A stretch of DNA of 64,000 nucleotides from Lunularia cruciata (Eukaryota > Streptophyta > Marchantiopsida > Lunulariales > Lunulariaceae). The DNA lies in assembly GCA_948567375.1 (NCBI GenBank), contig OX419759.1:12740744-12804743 (forward strand). Reading direction: 5' to 3'. A program made the translations under genes and the position numbers. Positions 1-12,319 of the stretch are shown here, piece by piece. Positions within the stretch are counted from its first letter, which is position 1; each line of letters starts with the position of its first letter. The notes under the pieces are model-generated. The model saw only the letters and a list, made by a program, of their open reading frames with translations, ran no database searches and had not been told where the DNA came from.

Positions 1-2990
1 GGGTTGGAAAAGAATATTTCAAATTCAAGCTATGCATGTTTTAAAATTTAGATTATAAGATTTTATGAGTGATCTCGTTACAGGTCACATCTTAGATTGC
101 CCACAAATTCATTTACGGCTATGGACTTTAATCCATAAAAAGTTTAGTGTACTCCCGCGCGTTATCCATAAAATCTGCACATAAAATCATTTGAGGATGT
201 CTACGGCTCTGGAAAAAGCTAAATCTGAAAACCCCATTATACATGTAATTTTATGAAGAGACATGTATGAAGGTCAAACAAATGCACTGATCGATTCTTC
301 TTCGTAAACAACTTCCAGAATACCGGTACCACGGTGTTGATTTTAAAGCTTTCTGTAGACTTTATGTTAGGTTTGTTCCTCGAGCTCGAAGAATTTTCAT
401 ACCCACCTCTGGCATGTCCATGCTGCTCTGTTCAAAATATCACATGAGGAAGATAAACCCAGCAACCCCTCTTAGACGGTCCTTGGAAGTAATATCAATT
501 TCTTTCAAGCTTATGTGAGAAGAAAATCAGTGTAGTGAATCATGAATGTAATCTTGTGAAGCATGGGTTATTTGCAAGGTACAAAATTGGCTCCAGAATA
601 ATTTGTTACCGACTTCTCATAAACGGATGATACATCCTGAAAAGTTGCTTCCCATTTGATGAAAAGCATCAATGAAAGACTTGCTCAACACACCTGTTTG
701 CGCGATTGTCTGCATGATTGTTTCCATCATCGTTTGTGAAGGTAACATACCAAGGTCCACACACCACACCCTTATTGCTAGCAAGTTAAATGTTTGATAC
801 ACAATTCACATCCAAAATATACAGTGCCTTTGCCCATGCACCATATCCTCGTTTAACTGTTCGCACGATTGATGAAAATCGTGTATGCCTCAAGCATACA
901 CTTACCCTGTCTTCCAGTTACAAGGGTGCAACATGTTACTACTTCCCTTCAGGCCAACTGGAAGAACTGAATTGCATAGGTTGAAGAATATGTATGAATG
1001 AACGAAAATACTGTTACTTGTATGTTTTCAGTTCAGAAAACTGAGGCCCGAGATAACTTTACTCCAAAACGACCACAAGGACCACCACACGAAGGCAAGC
1101 CCAGCCAGAGAGACTAGCCTAAGCTAATACGACAGGTAGCTAAAGCCCTAAGACAGCGAGCAAATTGTAGGTTAGGGAAAGTGAATGCATATATTTATCT
1201 TTGTATTCATATTATAGTTATATTTATCTATTTTTTTAACTTGTGTTTATTTACTCTTTTGTATTCTTATATTTCTTTCTTTCTTTCTTTCTTTGGCGGG
1301 GCTTGCCTCTGAATGTTGTTTTTGTGGTCGATTTCCTCATTACAAACTGAGTCTTAATTCTTCAATTTATTCAAACCTTTGAAAGGACATACAGTTCTGT
1401 CAGAGAAACCAGACGTGACATAAAACCCCTCGGATGTGCTGTAAGTACGGGTACATCAAATATAGCAAAGAGTCCCAGACTAAAGAAAACATTGTTATGG
1501 TGTCATCATCGATAGGACTCGACACCATCTGCTCTGCATATTAGAGTCGTTAATCTTTATGATTACTGTATTCTAGAAGGGTGAGCTTTTACAACGTATT
1601 TGTACCGAGAGTGACAAACAAACGAACTAAATTATTTTCGAACGGGCGGAAAACGATAACCCACCCTCTTTCGGTATGCATGCGTGCGCGTGCGCTTGTG
1701 AGATGGATGTTACAGCAATAACGGCCTGAGTGCTTTTGCAAGTGAACCTGACAGACATATGTCTTGGCTCCTTTCTCTCCTACTTTAAAGTTCATGCTAG
1801 TGCTTTTCGAGCACCCACGAGTTTGGTTTCTTCGCTCAACATCAACCTCGGACAGACTGGCTGCGCTGGCTGTCTCGTTTCTTCGTTACCAAGCTTTGTC
1901 ATGGTGATCTATCTTTACACTGATTTGACAGGAACTTCACACTTGATTGTGCCTTATCAATCTACTCGTTCCTCAATCTACTGCCTTCTAACACCTGTAT
2001 ATCATTTCCTACGACAGAAGAATCTCTAATCTCCGGCTCAGTATTAGTAGTTTATCAAGCAAAAGACTCGGATTCCCAAGCCTTAATATTTATGTAGTTA
2101 CAAGCAGAAAGTATCCTCGCACCTTGTGAACTTTTTGGTCTGCTATTGCTTTATTGCTGCTTAAAGACTTCAATATTGTTCAAATAATTCAATCTGCTAA
2201 GGATGGGTAATTTAGATAAGTATTAATAACCATGAGTATGGAGTATCGGTAGCTTGAAGTAACTCGAGCTTCACAAGATAGAGCTTTAATTTTCTTCTTT
2301 ATTGTTTGATTCATTCAATTTGCTGAGGGAAGAAAAATGGGTCTGGAGTGTGGTATTGATAACTTGACAACAGGTGGGAGCCTCCCAACTAGAACAAAGC
2401 AAGCAAGACGGATGCGTACCTTGTTTAGTACTTCTGAAGTTACCCTTGGTTTAGCTTTACCACCCATGTAAATGATCCATGAGATGGATTCTACGTTGTA
2501 CTCGGGAGCGTACTTCTTTCATGTCTGACAAGGTGACCATAGAAATGCTTGATGATTCAGATTTACAGTTGCCAACCTTGTCCGGAAGAAAACACGATGG
2601 AGAATGAGTGAAATTTTACATTTGCGAATATGTTATCAACCAACATTACTCGTATACTAGCACATTGGTCTGCGCATAGTTTTGAACCTGAATGAAAGAT
2701 TCATAACCATGTTTATGTTGATATGATCTTGTCTCTGAGTGTTTACCACTCAAGGAATTTATATCGTCGATTGGATGGTCTCCTCCCTCTATCCTGGAAG
2801 TTGAAAGAGAATTAGCCAAAAGTTATGACAGGTGCCGAATTTTCTCCAACCTGATTACGACAAACAACCAACCAAGGCAAATTTAGCTTCGAGAAAAGGG
2901 GATTTACCTCAAAGCCCTCACTACTGTATTTTACTTGAATAGGTGAAGATGAGATAAGCATATGCATAGTGGATCGGAAGACCCCCTCAA
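1..2990. other. Low-repeat stretch, no gene supported
   Basis: Base composition here is less AT-rich than in the following kilobases, and I see no LTR ends, transposon domains or internal repeats apart from one microsatellite. Short open frames exist on both strands (for example 617-802 minus and 1,730-2,029 plus), but none shows a recognisable domain or a codon pattern that persists beyond the frame. It could be UTR, intron or single-copy intergenic DNA of a nearby host gene. That is inference from composition only. Confidence 0.4.
1272..1294 (+). repeat. TTTC microsatellite
   Basis: Nearly six uninterrupted TTTC units lie in a T-rich stretch. A simple-sequence repeat with no other feature attached. 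Confidence 0.9.
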
Positions 2991-5858
2991 CTTCTGCAAC
3001 GTGGAAATATTTAGGGGTTGGAATATAGCTAATTTTATATTCGTATCTTTTATATTTACTTATTTATATATATAAGTCTCAAAACCATGTGTTATATGGT
3101 CTATCCCACACAAAAATGCTTATTTATTTTGCTTTGATCCAGAAAAATCTAAGGCTGAAGAAAGAAATAGATATCAATCTTACACATCTCTATAGTTGGA
3201 CATTTTTATAGTTGTTAATCCACTAATTATATAGATTGGAGGATAAATAATCACTTGATTTAATGTCTACTTTGTGTGGAATCCATAAAAATTAAACATC
3301 CATCCATATCCTTTGGTTGTTTGGTATAACATGTAAATATTCTTTGATATATTGTACTATCATACATTCCATGTCAAATACAAATTCTTTAGTACCATCA
3401 TATAGAATCCATGTTTAATAGCATCATTTATGATAATAACCAAACATCTAAAACATATACATATCTAACATATCATGGGTTGTATAGTAGCTCCCTTATA
3501 CCATTGCAACAAAAGAAGTTTTTAGAGAGATCATGTATGACAATCTTTTACTTTTAGAAAAGCAACAATATACAAACTTTGCTTTGCAAGTTAGCATGAG
3601 GTATAGTAAGTAGTTTATGTATTTGGTGTAATAGAACAATGAATCCTATTATTGCATCAACCAAAAATCCTGGAGATTTTCCAAAGTACTAATATTTAGA
3701 AGATACATAGGGAAAAGTAGTCTAGTAGGGTGCTCAAGAACTTTCTTATGAATTTAGGCTTTAATATGTTATGGAACCTTCTTGAGGATTGAGTAATTTC
3801 ACTGTAATGATTATAGCTAGGTTCTTTGTGAAGCAAGTCTATACTTATCTCAAGTATAATGAATAGGACTTAGGTCATCTTTACATTAAAGTATATTCTA
3901 CAACTTTTTGTGTTCTCTTTTTTCTTCCAAGTTTTATCTGATTGTCTCTCATATTTTCCTATATTGCATCTATGTGCAAGTTCACTTGATTTTTATAATG
4001 AAATTTTAATTACACTGCATGGTAAATATAGTTATTGTCTGATAACTAAAGGATTGCTAGTTCCACATTGCTAAAGATATTCAGAACAAAATTTAGTTCA
4101 ATAGAAATCATTTTAAATTATGTAGCATTTTCAATTATAAGTATATCTAAAAACTAATTGGACTATGATATTAGAATATGCTAAAGTCTGGTAACTCTAC
4201 TTTTTTGTTGGAAATGAGCTAAATAATTCACCTAATCATTAAAGAATTGAGAGATTTGAAGATTGATAAATAGACCAATGAACGTTATTTATTGTCATGT
4301 TAGTTTTTACTTGGTTATTTGGGGTTACAATAGGTCTCATCTATTCCTTTTATATTTTCTAATTTTTTAAGTTTATTTTATAGAACTAGATAATAAAACT
4401 TTGAAATTTATCTAGGCAAATCTTCCTTCTATTTTAAAGTCCTTTGTATTTATAAGTTTAGTTTACCTATTACAAACTAAATTGATATTTGTATAAAGTG
4501 ACAATGAAATCACTCTGGCTTATTTTTAAGAGAAAATGGTATATAATTTTGGCATTGAAATAAAGTAAAATTTTGCTTCAGATGTGATTATTATATTTCA
4601 AAGTTAGTTAAGCTTCACATTATAATTTCTAACAAAGGTAAAGTATTATAAGGAAAATCTTAGTGGTACTTGAGAAAAACTAAGATGTTAGGAAAAGAAA
4701 ACTGTCAGATTTTCATTGAATATTTTGAGTGCTTATTGGTGTGGGATGTTGATTTGGGATAAAAACTTCTTGCATGAATTCACTTTTGTATATAATCTAA
4801 ACTATATCTGGATATTAAGTTTAAATGTCTAGATTTTAACATTTAAATATGATTATGAGTCTTAAATGTAAGGTGTATCTCACTCAAGAAAGTCCACTAA
4901 GAAAAAAAACAAATTTTAAGAGTTCTTAGAGTTGTATTGTATTGAGATGGTGCTTTATATTATTTGGAAATATATAAAGAGTTAAAGTTTCTTCTCTTGC
5001 ACTTACATTGTCCATTTATCATTTATTATATTTTTCTAAGTCAATAACATGAGATTCTGTCCAATTTACACTTTTATTTTTAGCATTTTGTTCTTAATTT
5101 TATTGAATTATATTTTATGTGCTAGTAAATTCTATCTTACTTTATCAATCAACAAATCTTTTTTGTGTGATGTACCTTAAAGTGATATTCTTCTTTATTA
5201 CTACCTCCTCTCAATAAAATAGAAATAGAGTTGAAATCAAATAATGTTGGAGTCAAGAAGATAGAATTGTGGAATCATGAGAGGTTTATAATTTAAATTT
5301 TTTATAAGGTAGAGGGTCAGATTTTATGTTGTTAGAAAATGAAATTTTTTTATAAAGATCAAGCCATGAAGTTCAAGATAAATTAACTTGGGGTATCTTT
5401 AATAAAGTAATTCATCTTCAAGAAGAAGTTTGCTTTGATGATTCTGATATTAAGCAACCTTCAAGAAAATTTTGACCTTGATGATTTTACATAGAGAATT
5501 TGACATTCAAAAAGAAATTAACCTTGATTATCTTGATAGGGAGGAATTTGATTTTCAAGAATATGCCCTTAAGTATTTCAACTTAAAATTTTTAACTCAA
5601 AATTGAGTTCAGATTGCATAGTATGAAGCATAATGAAGTATATTTGACTTAGTTTACAAGTTAACTTGACTAGTTTTTGATTAGTGGAGTTTTTGATTAT
5701 TGGATTTTGTATTGCTTGCTTTATCAACTTCATATTGATAGATAAGTATTTACATAAAGTAAAATTTTTAATTCCAAATATAAAGGTAGTTCACAACTTA
5801 AAAAATCCTTTATATTATTTGAAAAACTTAATTGTTGCACTAATGAGCTTTTATCACC
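2991..5858. other. AT-rich DNA without recognisable features
   Basis: Composition changes at about 3.0 kb to strongly AT-rich sequence with frequent stops in all frames. No LTR ends, tandem arrays or domain remnants were found. The small frame at 5,684-5,881 is hydrophobic low-complexity sequence and is not supported as a gene. Confidence 0.5.
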
Positions 5859-5863
5859 TTACA

Positions 5864-6364
5864 TGTAATACCATTAGCTAGACAAATTAGCTACAAGTGA
5901 AAATTAGATTGATAATATCTTTAGAGATGTTATACATGATTTTTTAAGTAGATCAGATACAGAGACTTCCACCAAAGATGACTTCTACTAATAGAGCAAA
6001 GACCACAAAATTCCATGGCCAATTTTGGAGGACTAAACTAAAGAATTAGGCCTTGAAAAATGGAATGTGCTTTGTCTTCTCACTTACTATATTTTTTCTG
6101 GTCAAGATCTTTCCAATAATACCTCTTCCATGCTATTTTGACCTTCATAAAAGAAGATTCCCAAAAATATTCCTTTTGGTCAAACTTGTTTGATCAACCA
6201 TATAGAACAAGCATTGACATGTCACTGATCCATGGATCTAATCTAAAGGTGTAGCTCCCTCGAAGAGTATCCTCTTTGCTATATAATAAAGACATAGTGC
6301 TCCTTTGGGCACAAGAGTGTTTTGGAATTCCAATATTGTGTGCTTCCATTTTTGGGCTATTGCA
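5864..6364 (+). repeat. Solo LTR, family W, copy 1
   Basis: It starts TGTAATACCATTAGCTAG and ends TTGCA, and is flanked by TTACA (5,859-5,863) and TTACC (6,365-6,369), a one-mismatch 5-bp target duplication. It shares, in order, the same blocks as the W copies at 46.2, 47.2 and 55.9 kb: the GATGTTATACATGA block, the AATTAGGCCT block, the TTGGTCAAAC block and a CTATATAATAAAG promoter (TATA at about 6,280). It has one copy of the roughly 155-bp 5' subrepeat, whereas the other three copies have two. No coding capacity. The parent autonomous element is not in the window. Confidence 0.8.
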
Positions 6365-6369
6365 TTACC

Positions 6370-8504
6370 TTGATATTATCTACTTTCAATGGTAAATAAG
6401 GTAAAAATATATTTTGGAAGTTAAGAAGAAAAACCTCATCAATTCACTTGTCTATTTTAGGCTATGGAAGTCAATGGGAGTTTTAGAGAGTATTAGGGAG
6501 GTGCTTACGGTCTAAAAAGCAAATTATTATATGAGAAAGAGAGAGAAAGAAGGACGAATAAAAAAATTTCTTTGAGTATCTTAATCTCGTGTAAAATGAA
6601 ATTTGACTGAGAAGCAAGAGAATGAATATGCTAATGTGCGAAAAAAGAAGATAATAAAGCTTTATTTGGTAACTTTTAGATAAAATTCAGTGAGACAATT
6701 TTATATCAATTTATGTAAAAATGTACAAGTTATTAGATTGATTTACCTTTGATTGACTTGAAAGTTCTAATTTATTGAGTTGTGAATAGGAGGCATCTGA
6801 CATAGGAGAGAGTTAATGACGTGAGCATGGGATCTTGGTCTACACTCACTCACTTATCTTTGTTGTGGGCCTTCAATTTATAATATTAATAGTATTAATA
6901 GAGTAAAATATTCATAGGTATTGTGTTTGTGATCTCAAAAACCTTTAAGTTCAAATTGAAATCTCCTTGGGAACCAAATATATTAAATTTTGATATTAAA
7001 ATAATGTAATAACCTCAAGTGAATTTTTACCTCATTCATAATTGACATAAAACACAATTTGGAGTAAATATATCAAAATGGTAGAGTGTAAATAAATATT
7101 TTTTTCTCACTTCTATCACCTTTAGCAGGATATGATTTTCCTAGTTCTTTTATTTTGACACCCTTACTCAAGCTTTATCTCTGGCTCATTTCCTTCCCTA
7201 ATTGCAGAATACACAAGTTGCCTACTATATTTAATAAGTTCTATCTCCTTAAGGCTTTGTAATTGGCATTTACCTCGCTGCATACCGATATTCTCTTACC
7301 ATATCATTGTATTATTGAGAGTATTACGATATACATATTTTTTACCTTTTTATTAAGGGATATACAAGATCTATGGCGCATCCTGTTTACCTTGGTATGA
7401 ATTCTTCCATAGCTCTCGAATGAGTGGTGGATGCTCTTTATTACTCTCCTCGACTCTTCTAGCATAGTGAGTGTGTGGTACCACATAATAAGAGGTTTTA
7501 GCATCGTTTGCCTTTCCAGGTAAGTGAGTTCTAGTAGCTTCATTGTCAATTCCCAAAGTTCATACCATGGGTATCCATGTTGTCTTGCTTCCAATACAAA
7601 AGAAGACTAGTGGGCCTTCTATTTATCATATTCTTAGATCCACATTTTTACTTATCTTAACGTCACCCCCTGCATTCTTAGGCTTCTTATTGCCTGATTC
7701 GAGGAAGATCCAAATGGAGCTTAAAGAGCATACAACTGTCATTTCAGTATTATACTTTTCTTGATAGGATTCTTTCTTGGAAGATGAGTTTATGAGCTTT
7801 GCTAGATGCATCTCCTTTACCGAGGACTTTGGTCTCTCATTAAGGAGTTAATTAATACATTATATTATGCTTACCATTGCAATATCCACCTTTTGAGTCT
7901 AATAAACCATTATGATTTTGGTGCCTCATATGATACCTAAGTTATACATAATATGCTTTGAGTGGGGAGTTCATTAGAGTTCATGATGTTAATATTGATA
8001 CAATGACATGTGTTCTCTAATTTACACACTACATGTATGTACATTGAGCATTGGTTTGGACCTATTAGGTCGAAGGATATCTATCTCCTTGAAAGCTGAG
8101 GATTGACATTATATTTTTTACTAATAGGGGTGCAGTTTAGATCTATCTCTTTGGAAAGTGAGTGTTAATATTGTAAATTTTAATAATAAGAAGTGTTATG
8201 TTGTGATGGTTGCAATTCCCATGTGAAATTTTATTTTCGAACAAATAGCCATAAAAATTATGGTAACAACCACTTAGACAGAGAGGACAATCATATGCTA
8301 TCCCCTACTTCAAATATTTAATATCTTTGGCACTAGAAATTTATGGCCATCTTCGCCATCATTTCGAGGGACGGCTACCCTCCATCAAAAGCTGCTCCAA
8401 ACTCTTTATATAGGAGAGCGGCTTTCCCAATTTTGCATACTACTCTCATAGTCTTTGTGACTCTAATATTCCTAGGAATAGGGTTTACACGGAGATGCAT
8501 AGCT
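6370..8504. other. AT-rich intergenic DNA, no gene seen
   Basis: No transposon domain or LTR boundary is seen. A weak duplicated block (ATCTATCTC followed by related sequence) occurs around 8,080-8,170. Several short frames near 7,300-7,800 on both strands overlap each other and show no domain, so they are not called. Confidence 0.4.
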
Positions 8505-8597
8505 AATGGGAGCACCAGTCACATCTAACTAGGCATAGGAAACGTGGATATATGTGAGGGGTGCTCCCATTACCCAAAATGGGAGCACCCCTCACAT
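8505..8597. repeat. Perfect short hairpin plus a third, partial copy
   Basis: Positions 8,552-8,571 and 8,578-8,597 are perfect 20-bp inverted repeats around a 6-nt loop. A third copy in the same sense as the right arm lies at 8,505-8,526 with two mismatches. The 6-nt loop and lack of a longer stem argue against a typical plant microRNA precursor. It may be a small foldback element or the remains of one. Confidence 0.75.
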
Positions 8598-8690
8598 CTA
8601 AAACACTCCCATTCTTCCATCTCAGAAAGATCTTCCCGCACAATTCAACACTTCAAGCACTAGCGTAGTCTTGGGTTTAGCTTTGTTTCT

Positions 8691-9068
8691 TTGGTATTTT
8701 CTCGTTTTAGAGCTCAACCCTTCTTTCGCTGGGTCTCGGGCTCGTTCCCCACTTGCCATTTCTGTGCCTTGTATTTCATCTTTATTCCTCCGATGATATT
8801 CTATGTGCCGGGAATTACAATCACGTTAGCCCTGGACCTGTTCAAGCAAATGCACCCCAACATCCGACGTTCTAAGTTCATATTTCTAAGACCCAGGACG
8901 TGTGGAGGTCAAGCCAACCACAACTATCGTCATTTGTTGTCCTATTCGATTAGTCGTCCTGAAAGCCGCGTTTCAGTAATAAATGAAAAGCACCTTCCAT
9001 TTCGTGAGGACTCGAAGAACAGTTGTAGTGGTGAACATGAAGGAAAAGTCTTCCGGCCCAAAATATAG
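8691..9068 (+). CDS. Unrecognised 125-residue ORF in a GC-richer island
   Basis: This is the longest open frame in the first 9.5 kb and sits in a stretch (about 8,640-9,540) clearly richer in G+C than its surroundings. The predicted protein has a hydrophobic, Phe-rich N-terminal third and a polar, Arg/Lys-rich C-terminal half. I recognise no domain. No TATA box or splice sites could be assigned with confidence. It may be an exon of a host gene, a captured gene fragment or chance. The composition shift is the main reason to list it. Confidence 0.22.
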   Translation: MVFSRFRAQPFFRWVSGSFPTCHFCALYFIFIPPMIFYVPGITITLALDLFKQMHPNIRRSKFIFLRPRTCGGQANHNYRHLLSYSISRPESRVSVINEKHLPFREDSKNSCSGEHEGKVFRPKI

Positions 9069-9231
9069 GGTGCCCGGTCAAATAACATCGGGTGCGTCAC
9101 CGGACCTCGCTCGTGCCAGTAAACTCGAATCCACTCACAAGTTAGAAGGTGCTCCGTTGTACTGCGCTCCCGTATATCTAAAATTAGATTTTGCTTATAT
9201 ATACTAGTAAGTGTCCGTCATCCTCGTAACC

Positions 9232-9423
9232 CCGTCCAACAATTAACGGGAGACATACGGAATGCGCCATCTCTCATTAATTTCAGAACTGAAACCCCGT
9301 TGTGGCAAAGTCGGGGAGCGGGGACAACACGCAGCAGTCCCATTTTCGCCACAACGGGATTTCAGTTCTGAAATTAACGAGAGATGGCGCATTCCGTATG
9401 TCGCCCCGTTAATTGTTGGACGG
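9232..9423. repeat. Near-perfect inverted repeat with 75-bp arms
   Basis: The left arm (9,232-9,306) and right arm (9,348-9,423) are reverse complements with about three substitutions and one single-base indel, around a loop of about 41 nt. CGTAA occurs just outside both ends (9,225-9,229 and 9,429-9,433) and could be a target duplication, though the left copy partly falls within weaker extended pairing. The arms are GC-balanced and contain no long simple repeat. Candidates are a young foldback/MITE or an inverted-duplication small-RNA locus. The transcript would fold into a long, nearly perfect stem. Confidence 0.9.
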
Positions 9424-9439
9424 AGTTCCGTAAATCAAA

Positions 9440-11040
9440 TCATGACCATTTGTGAAATTTTAGGGTTAAAATTTTATCTTTCCGCGATATGATTTTCGGT
9501 TTAACATTCCGGGCATCAAGGTCTATGGGACCTCTCGCAAATTCCAGAGAATTCATCTTAATAGTGCATGTGTGGCAAGGGGTACTAATCTGCGGAGATT
9601 AGTTCAAGAGCTCCAACTAAATTTACTAACAAAGTTATGATTACCATTGTATCCACTCTCGGGAAAGAGGTAGCTTTGCCTAACAAAGAAGTGAGAAATA
9701 GAATTCCAAAGTGTGTGCATTGAAAGGGTTTCATGGGTGCGTTGGATTGGTGGACATGGTTTATTCCCTTCAGTGCAAAGACCCAAAGTAGACGGAGAAA
9801 TTTATTTGAGTAGGAAGGTTCCTAATCCATCAACGAGCAAGTGATATGTGATGATGATATGCAAAGAATGTTTGTGGAGGTAAGTGAAGAGGGTGTGGGT
9901 TATTTGAGTTCTATCGTATGTTTCTTTTTATGTACAATTTGGTGAGTGAAAGTGATCATTGCAAGGATGCAAGTCTTGTCAAGATATGAAATCACAATTG
10001 TGGGGTGACTTGAATCAAAGACAACATAATGATTATTTTGAGCACCATCAACATCTCCTAAGCGATGCTAGTTATGTGCCCATGAGTTAGCTGGTTTGCT
10101 CTTTTAAGCAACTGCATTACAAAGAACAAAATATGTTTCAATAAGTATGTTGCTAAAGCCCTTATTCTCGATGAGCATTGCATTGGAGTTTTGAAGGCCT
10201 GATGGCATTTGTTGTGAAAACTGAGAATGCAATTGAAAAGTAAAAATAGAAATTCATATTTCATGAAGTGGATTAATATTTGTATGATTTTTGCATAATG
10301 TTTGATAAATAAGTTGGATATGTGGATAGAAGAACAACAAATAGAGTACTTGTATCAAATGGATGGAGAACATGAGATAATAGAATCACATGGTATTCAC
10401 ACAAGGGAGGAAACTCAAGAGACAATTATGCAAAAGTATCTAGTTTCCAATCACCAAGTGAGTGGCATTTTGAATCCTCAATAAAATGGAAAAATGTACA
10501 TTTTGTAATTATGTTGGTTCACTTGATATTGATTCATGCATCAATTTTTTCTAATAAAGAGGGTACCTCTAAAAAGTCAGTGCATAGTATATTCATGAAT
10601 ATTGATTGTTACCCAAGAGAAGACTGATTGTGAACTTGACAAATATTGAAATATGTGGCAAGAGAAATAATATTGAGAATTAGAAATATGGATATCAGTG
10701 AAGATGAATTTTGATTTTCAATTAAAAAATATAGATCTCCATGGTCCCAAAATGAATTCTTGGGAGAGAAAGTGTATTCTTTGTTGCCTATATTTAAATA
10801 TCTTGGTATTGAATATGGATTCTCCTTATGGAAATGCACATTCTTATCTATATTGTGATATATCTAAAGCAAGGGCCATAGATGATTGATATAATTAGTG
10901 CTCTTTGATAATAGTGATAGTTTCTATGTTTCAGTTCGTAATGTCTCTAGTAGCAAATTCTAATGATAATTTCTAGAGAAGAGAGAGTTTTCCAACCACA
11001 TTTTCCTTGTAATATAGGGTTGAGAGGGGATAAAAAAAAG
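9440..11040. other. No gene supported
   Basis: Composition returns to AT-rich after about 9,540. Small frames at 10,302-10,484 (acidic, Glu/Gln-rich) and 10,698-10,889 are not linked by a common frame and match no family I know. They could belong to the decayed coding material that continues to about 12.3 kb. Confidence 0.35.
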
Positions 11041-11045
11041 GATTT

Positions 11046-11235
11046 TAGCAAGGCTGAAAGGAGAGAGATGATTTTTGGAAGATCTTTGCAAGAAGGAGAG
11101 AGGAGAGGAAAGGAAGTAGAGTGGACTTGTCATAGGAAGGAGAGTGGAGAAGGAGCAGGAAGCACCAAATTTTGCAGGAAGGAGAGAGGAAGGGAGAAGA
11201 AGAGAGGAGAAGAAAGGAGAAAGGAGGAGCAAGTT
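11046..11235 (+). repeat. Homopurine-rich tract
   Basis: About 190 bases are overwhelmingly A and G on the plus strand (GGAGAGAGGAGAGG-type runs) with only scattered pyrimidines. The open frames here on both strands encode only Arg/Glu/Lys or Ser/Leu-rich low-complexity protein and are by-products of the composition. Such tracts can form triplex or H-DNA. Confidence 0.8.
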
Positions 11236-11259
11236 CACAATTATTGAATTCCATAGTTC

Positions 11260-12316
11260 ACAATGGTAGATATTAGAGATTATGAGAGAGTTCTTGACAT
11301 GCATAACATAGAGAATTTTAAAGAGAGAGATTGGCTAATTAGATTCCATGCTAAAGATGACCATATGATATTTATCAAATGTGTCTAGTTTGATAAAAAC
11401 CAGATTTGTGAAGTTGTGGAGACAATTTGTGAAGGAGACCTAGACTTGATGGGTCTCAAAATCAAAATCAAGATGGATTTCTTGTTCCTCAATGTCATTT
11501 TATTTCTCTCAATTTCTTTAAATTTGAATGACAACTCTATTCTTCTTGCCTTTCCTTCCCACCGCTCAAGTAATGCTCCACCTTGGCAAATTCCACTCCC
11601 AACCCCTGATCCAAATTATGGATTAAAGCTCCACAACCAACCCCCAAAAGCTGCCAATAAGACCAACAACTTCCCTCCCACACCTCAAGAGCTACTAGTA
11701 AGATCATGAGTGGTGCCTCCTCCCCCAATGATCCCTCTTCCATCCTCAACACTTCCAACAAGACTCCAAGCAATATCTCCTCCCCTAGAAACCCTCCTCC
11801 TACCTCTAGTACTACAAGTAAGACCTTAAGAGAGACCCCTTTTCCCCCCAATATTGTGAGGGATCTCCCTCCTTCTTTTGTAGTTTCCAACTTTGTCTTT
11901 GCAATTTTGGCAAGTATTGAGTTTTTTTGAAAGTCTTCCATAGATTCTAGTGTGTACCAAGTTTTTTAGCTCATGTGATGCTAGCACACACATGAGGATA
12001 ATGCATAGATCTCCTTGCACTTTGGCACTTGTGCCAATAAGAGACACCTTTGTATTATGGGTTAGGAGATAAAAAAAAAAAACAAAGTGTAGAGATGTAC
12101 TTGTGGGTGCAGTACTTGGTGAGACAATATGTATATCTCGCATGGAGACCATTTTTCCATATAGTCTTTGCACCAACTAGGCATCCAAAGGCAATGCATA
12201 GACATGTAGTGCTCAAAATGAAGACAAAGGTTGAGAGGATGAGAGAGGACTATGATTGGAGAGAGTTGATTTTGACAATAATTGAGGTAGAGTTGGCTTT
12301 CTTGCGTAAGCATTGA
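11260..12316 (+). pseudogene. Decayed unidentified coding fragments
   Basis: From about 11,263 a frame with one stop reads through blocks such as NFKERDWLIRFHAKDDH and ICEGDLDLMGLKIKIKMD. It is followed by a Pro/Ser/Thr-rich segment (about 11,560-11,930), then a frame from 12,050 with a Trp/Tyr-rich block (YLWVQYLVRQYVYLAWRP) and a charged C-terminal part ending at 12,316. The sequence has the amino-acid texture of a real protein, but stops and frame changes break it. I recognise no family. A retroelement-borne accessory or gag-like protein is possible because of the setting. Confidence 0.35.
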
Positions 12317-12319
12317 GGC

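Noticed and set aside
1730-2029. 99-residue plus-strand frame
   Set aside because: No recognisable domain, no persistence of coding signal outside the frame, and an overlapping minus-strand frame of similar size.
8552-8597. Hairpin considered as a microRNA precursor
   Set aside because: Stem of 20 bp with a 6-nt loop and no lower stem is too short for a plant precursor.
10963-11304. Open frames of 94 and 114 residues on opposite strands
   Set aside because: Explained by the homopurine tract: Arg/Glu/Lys on one strand and Ser/Leu/Pro on the other. No protein-like composition.
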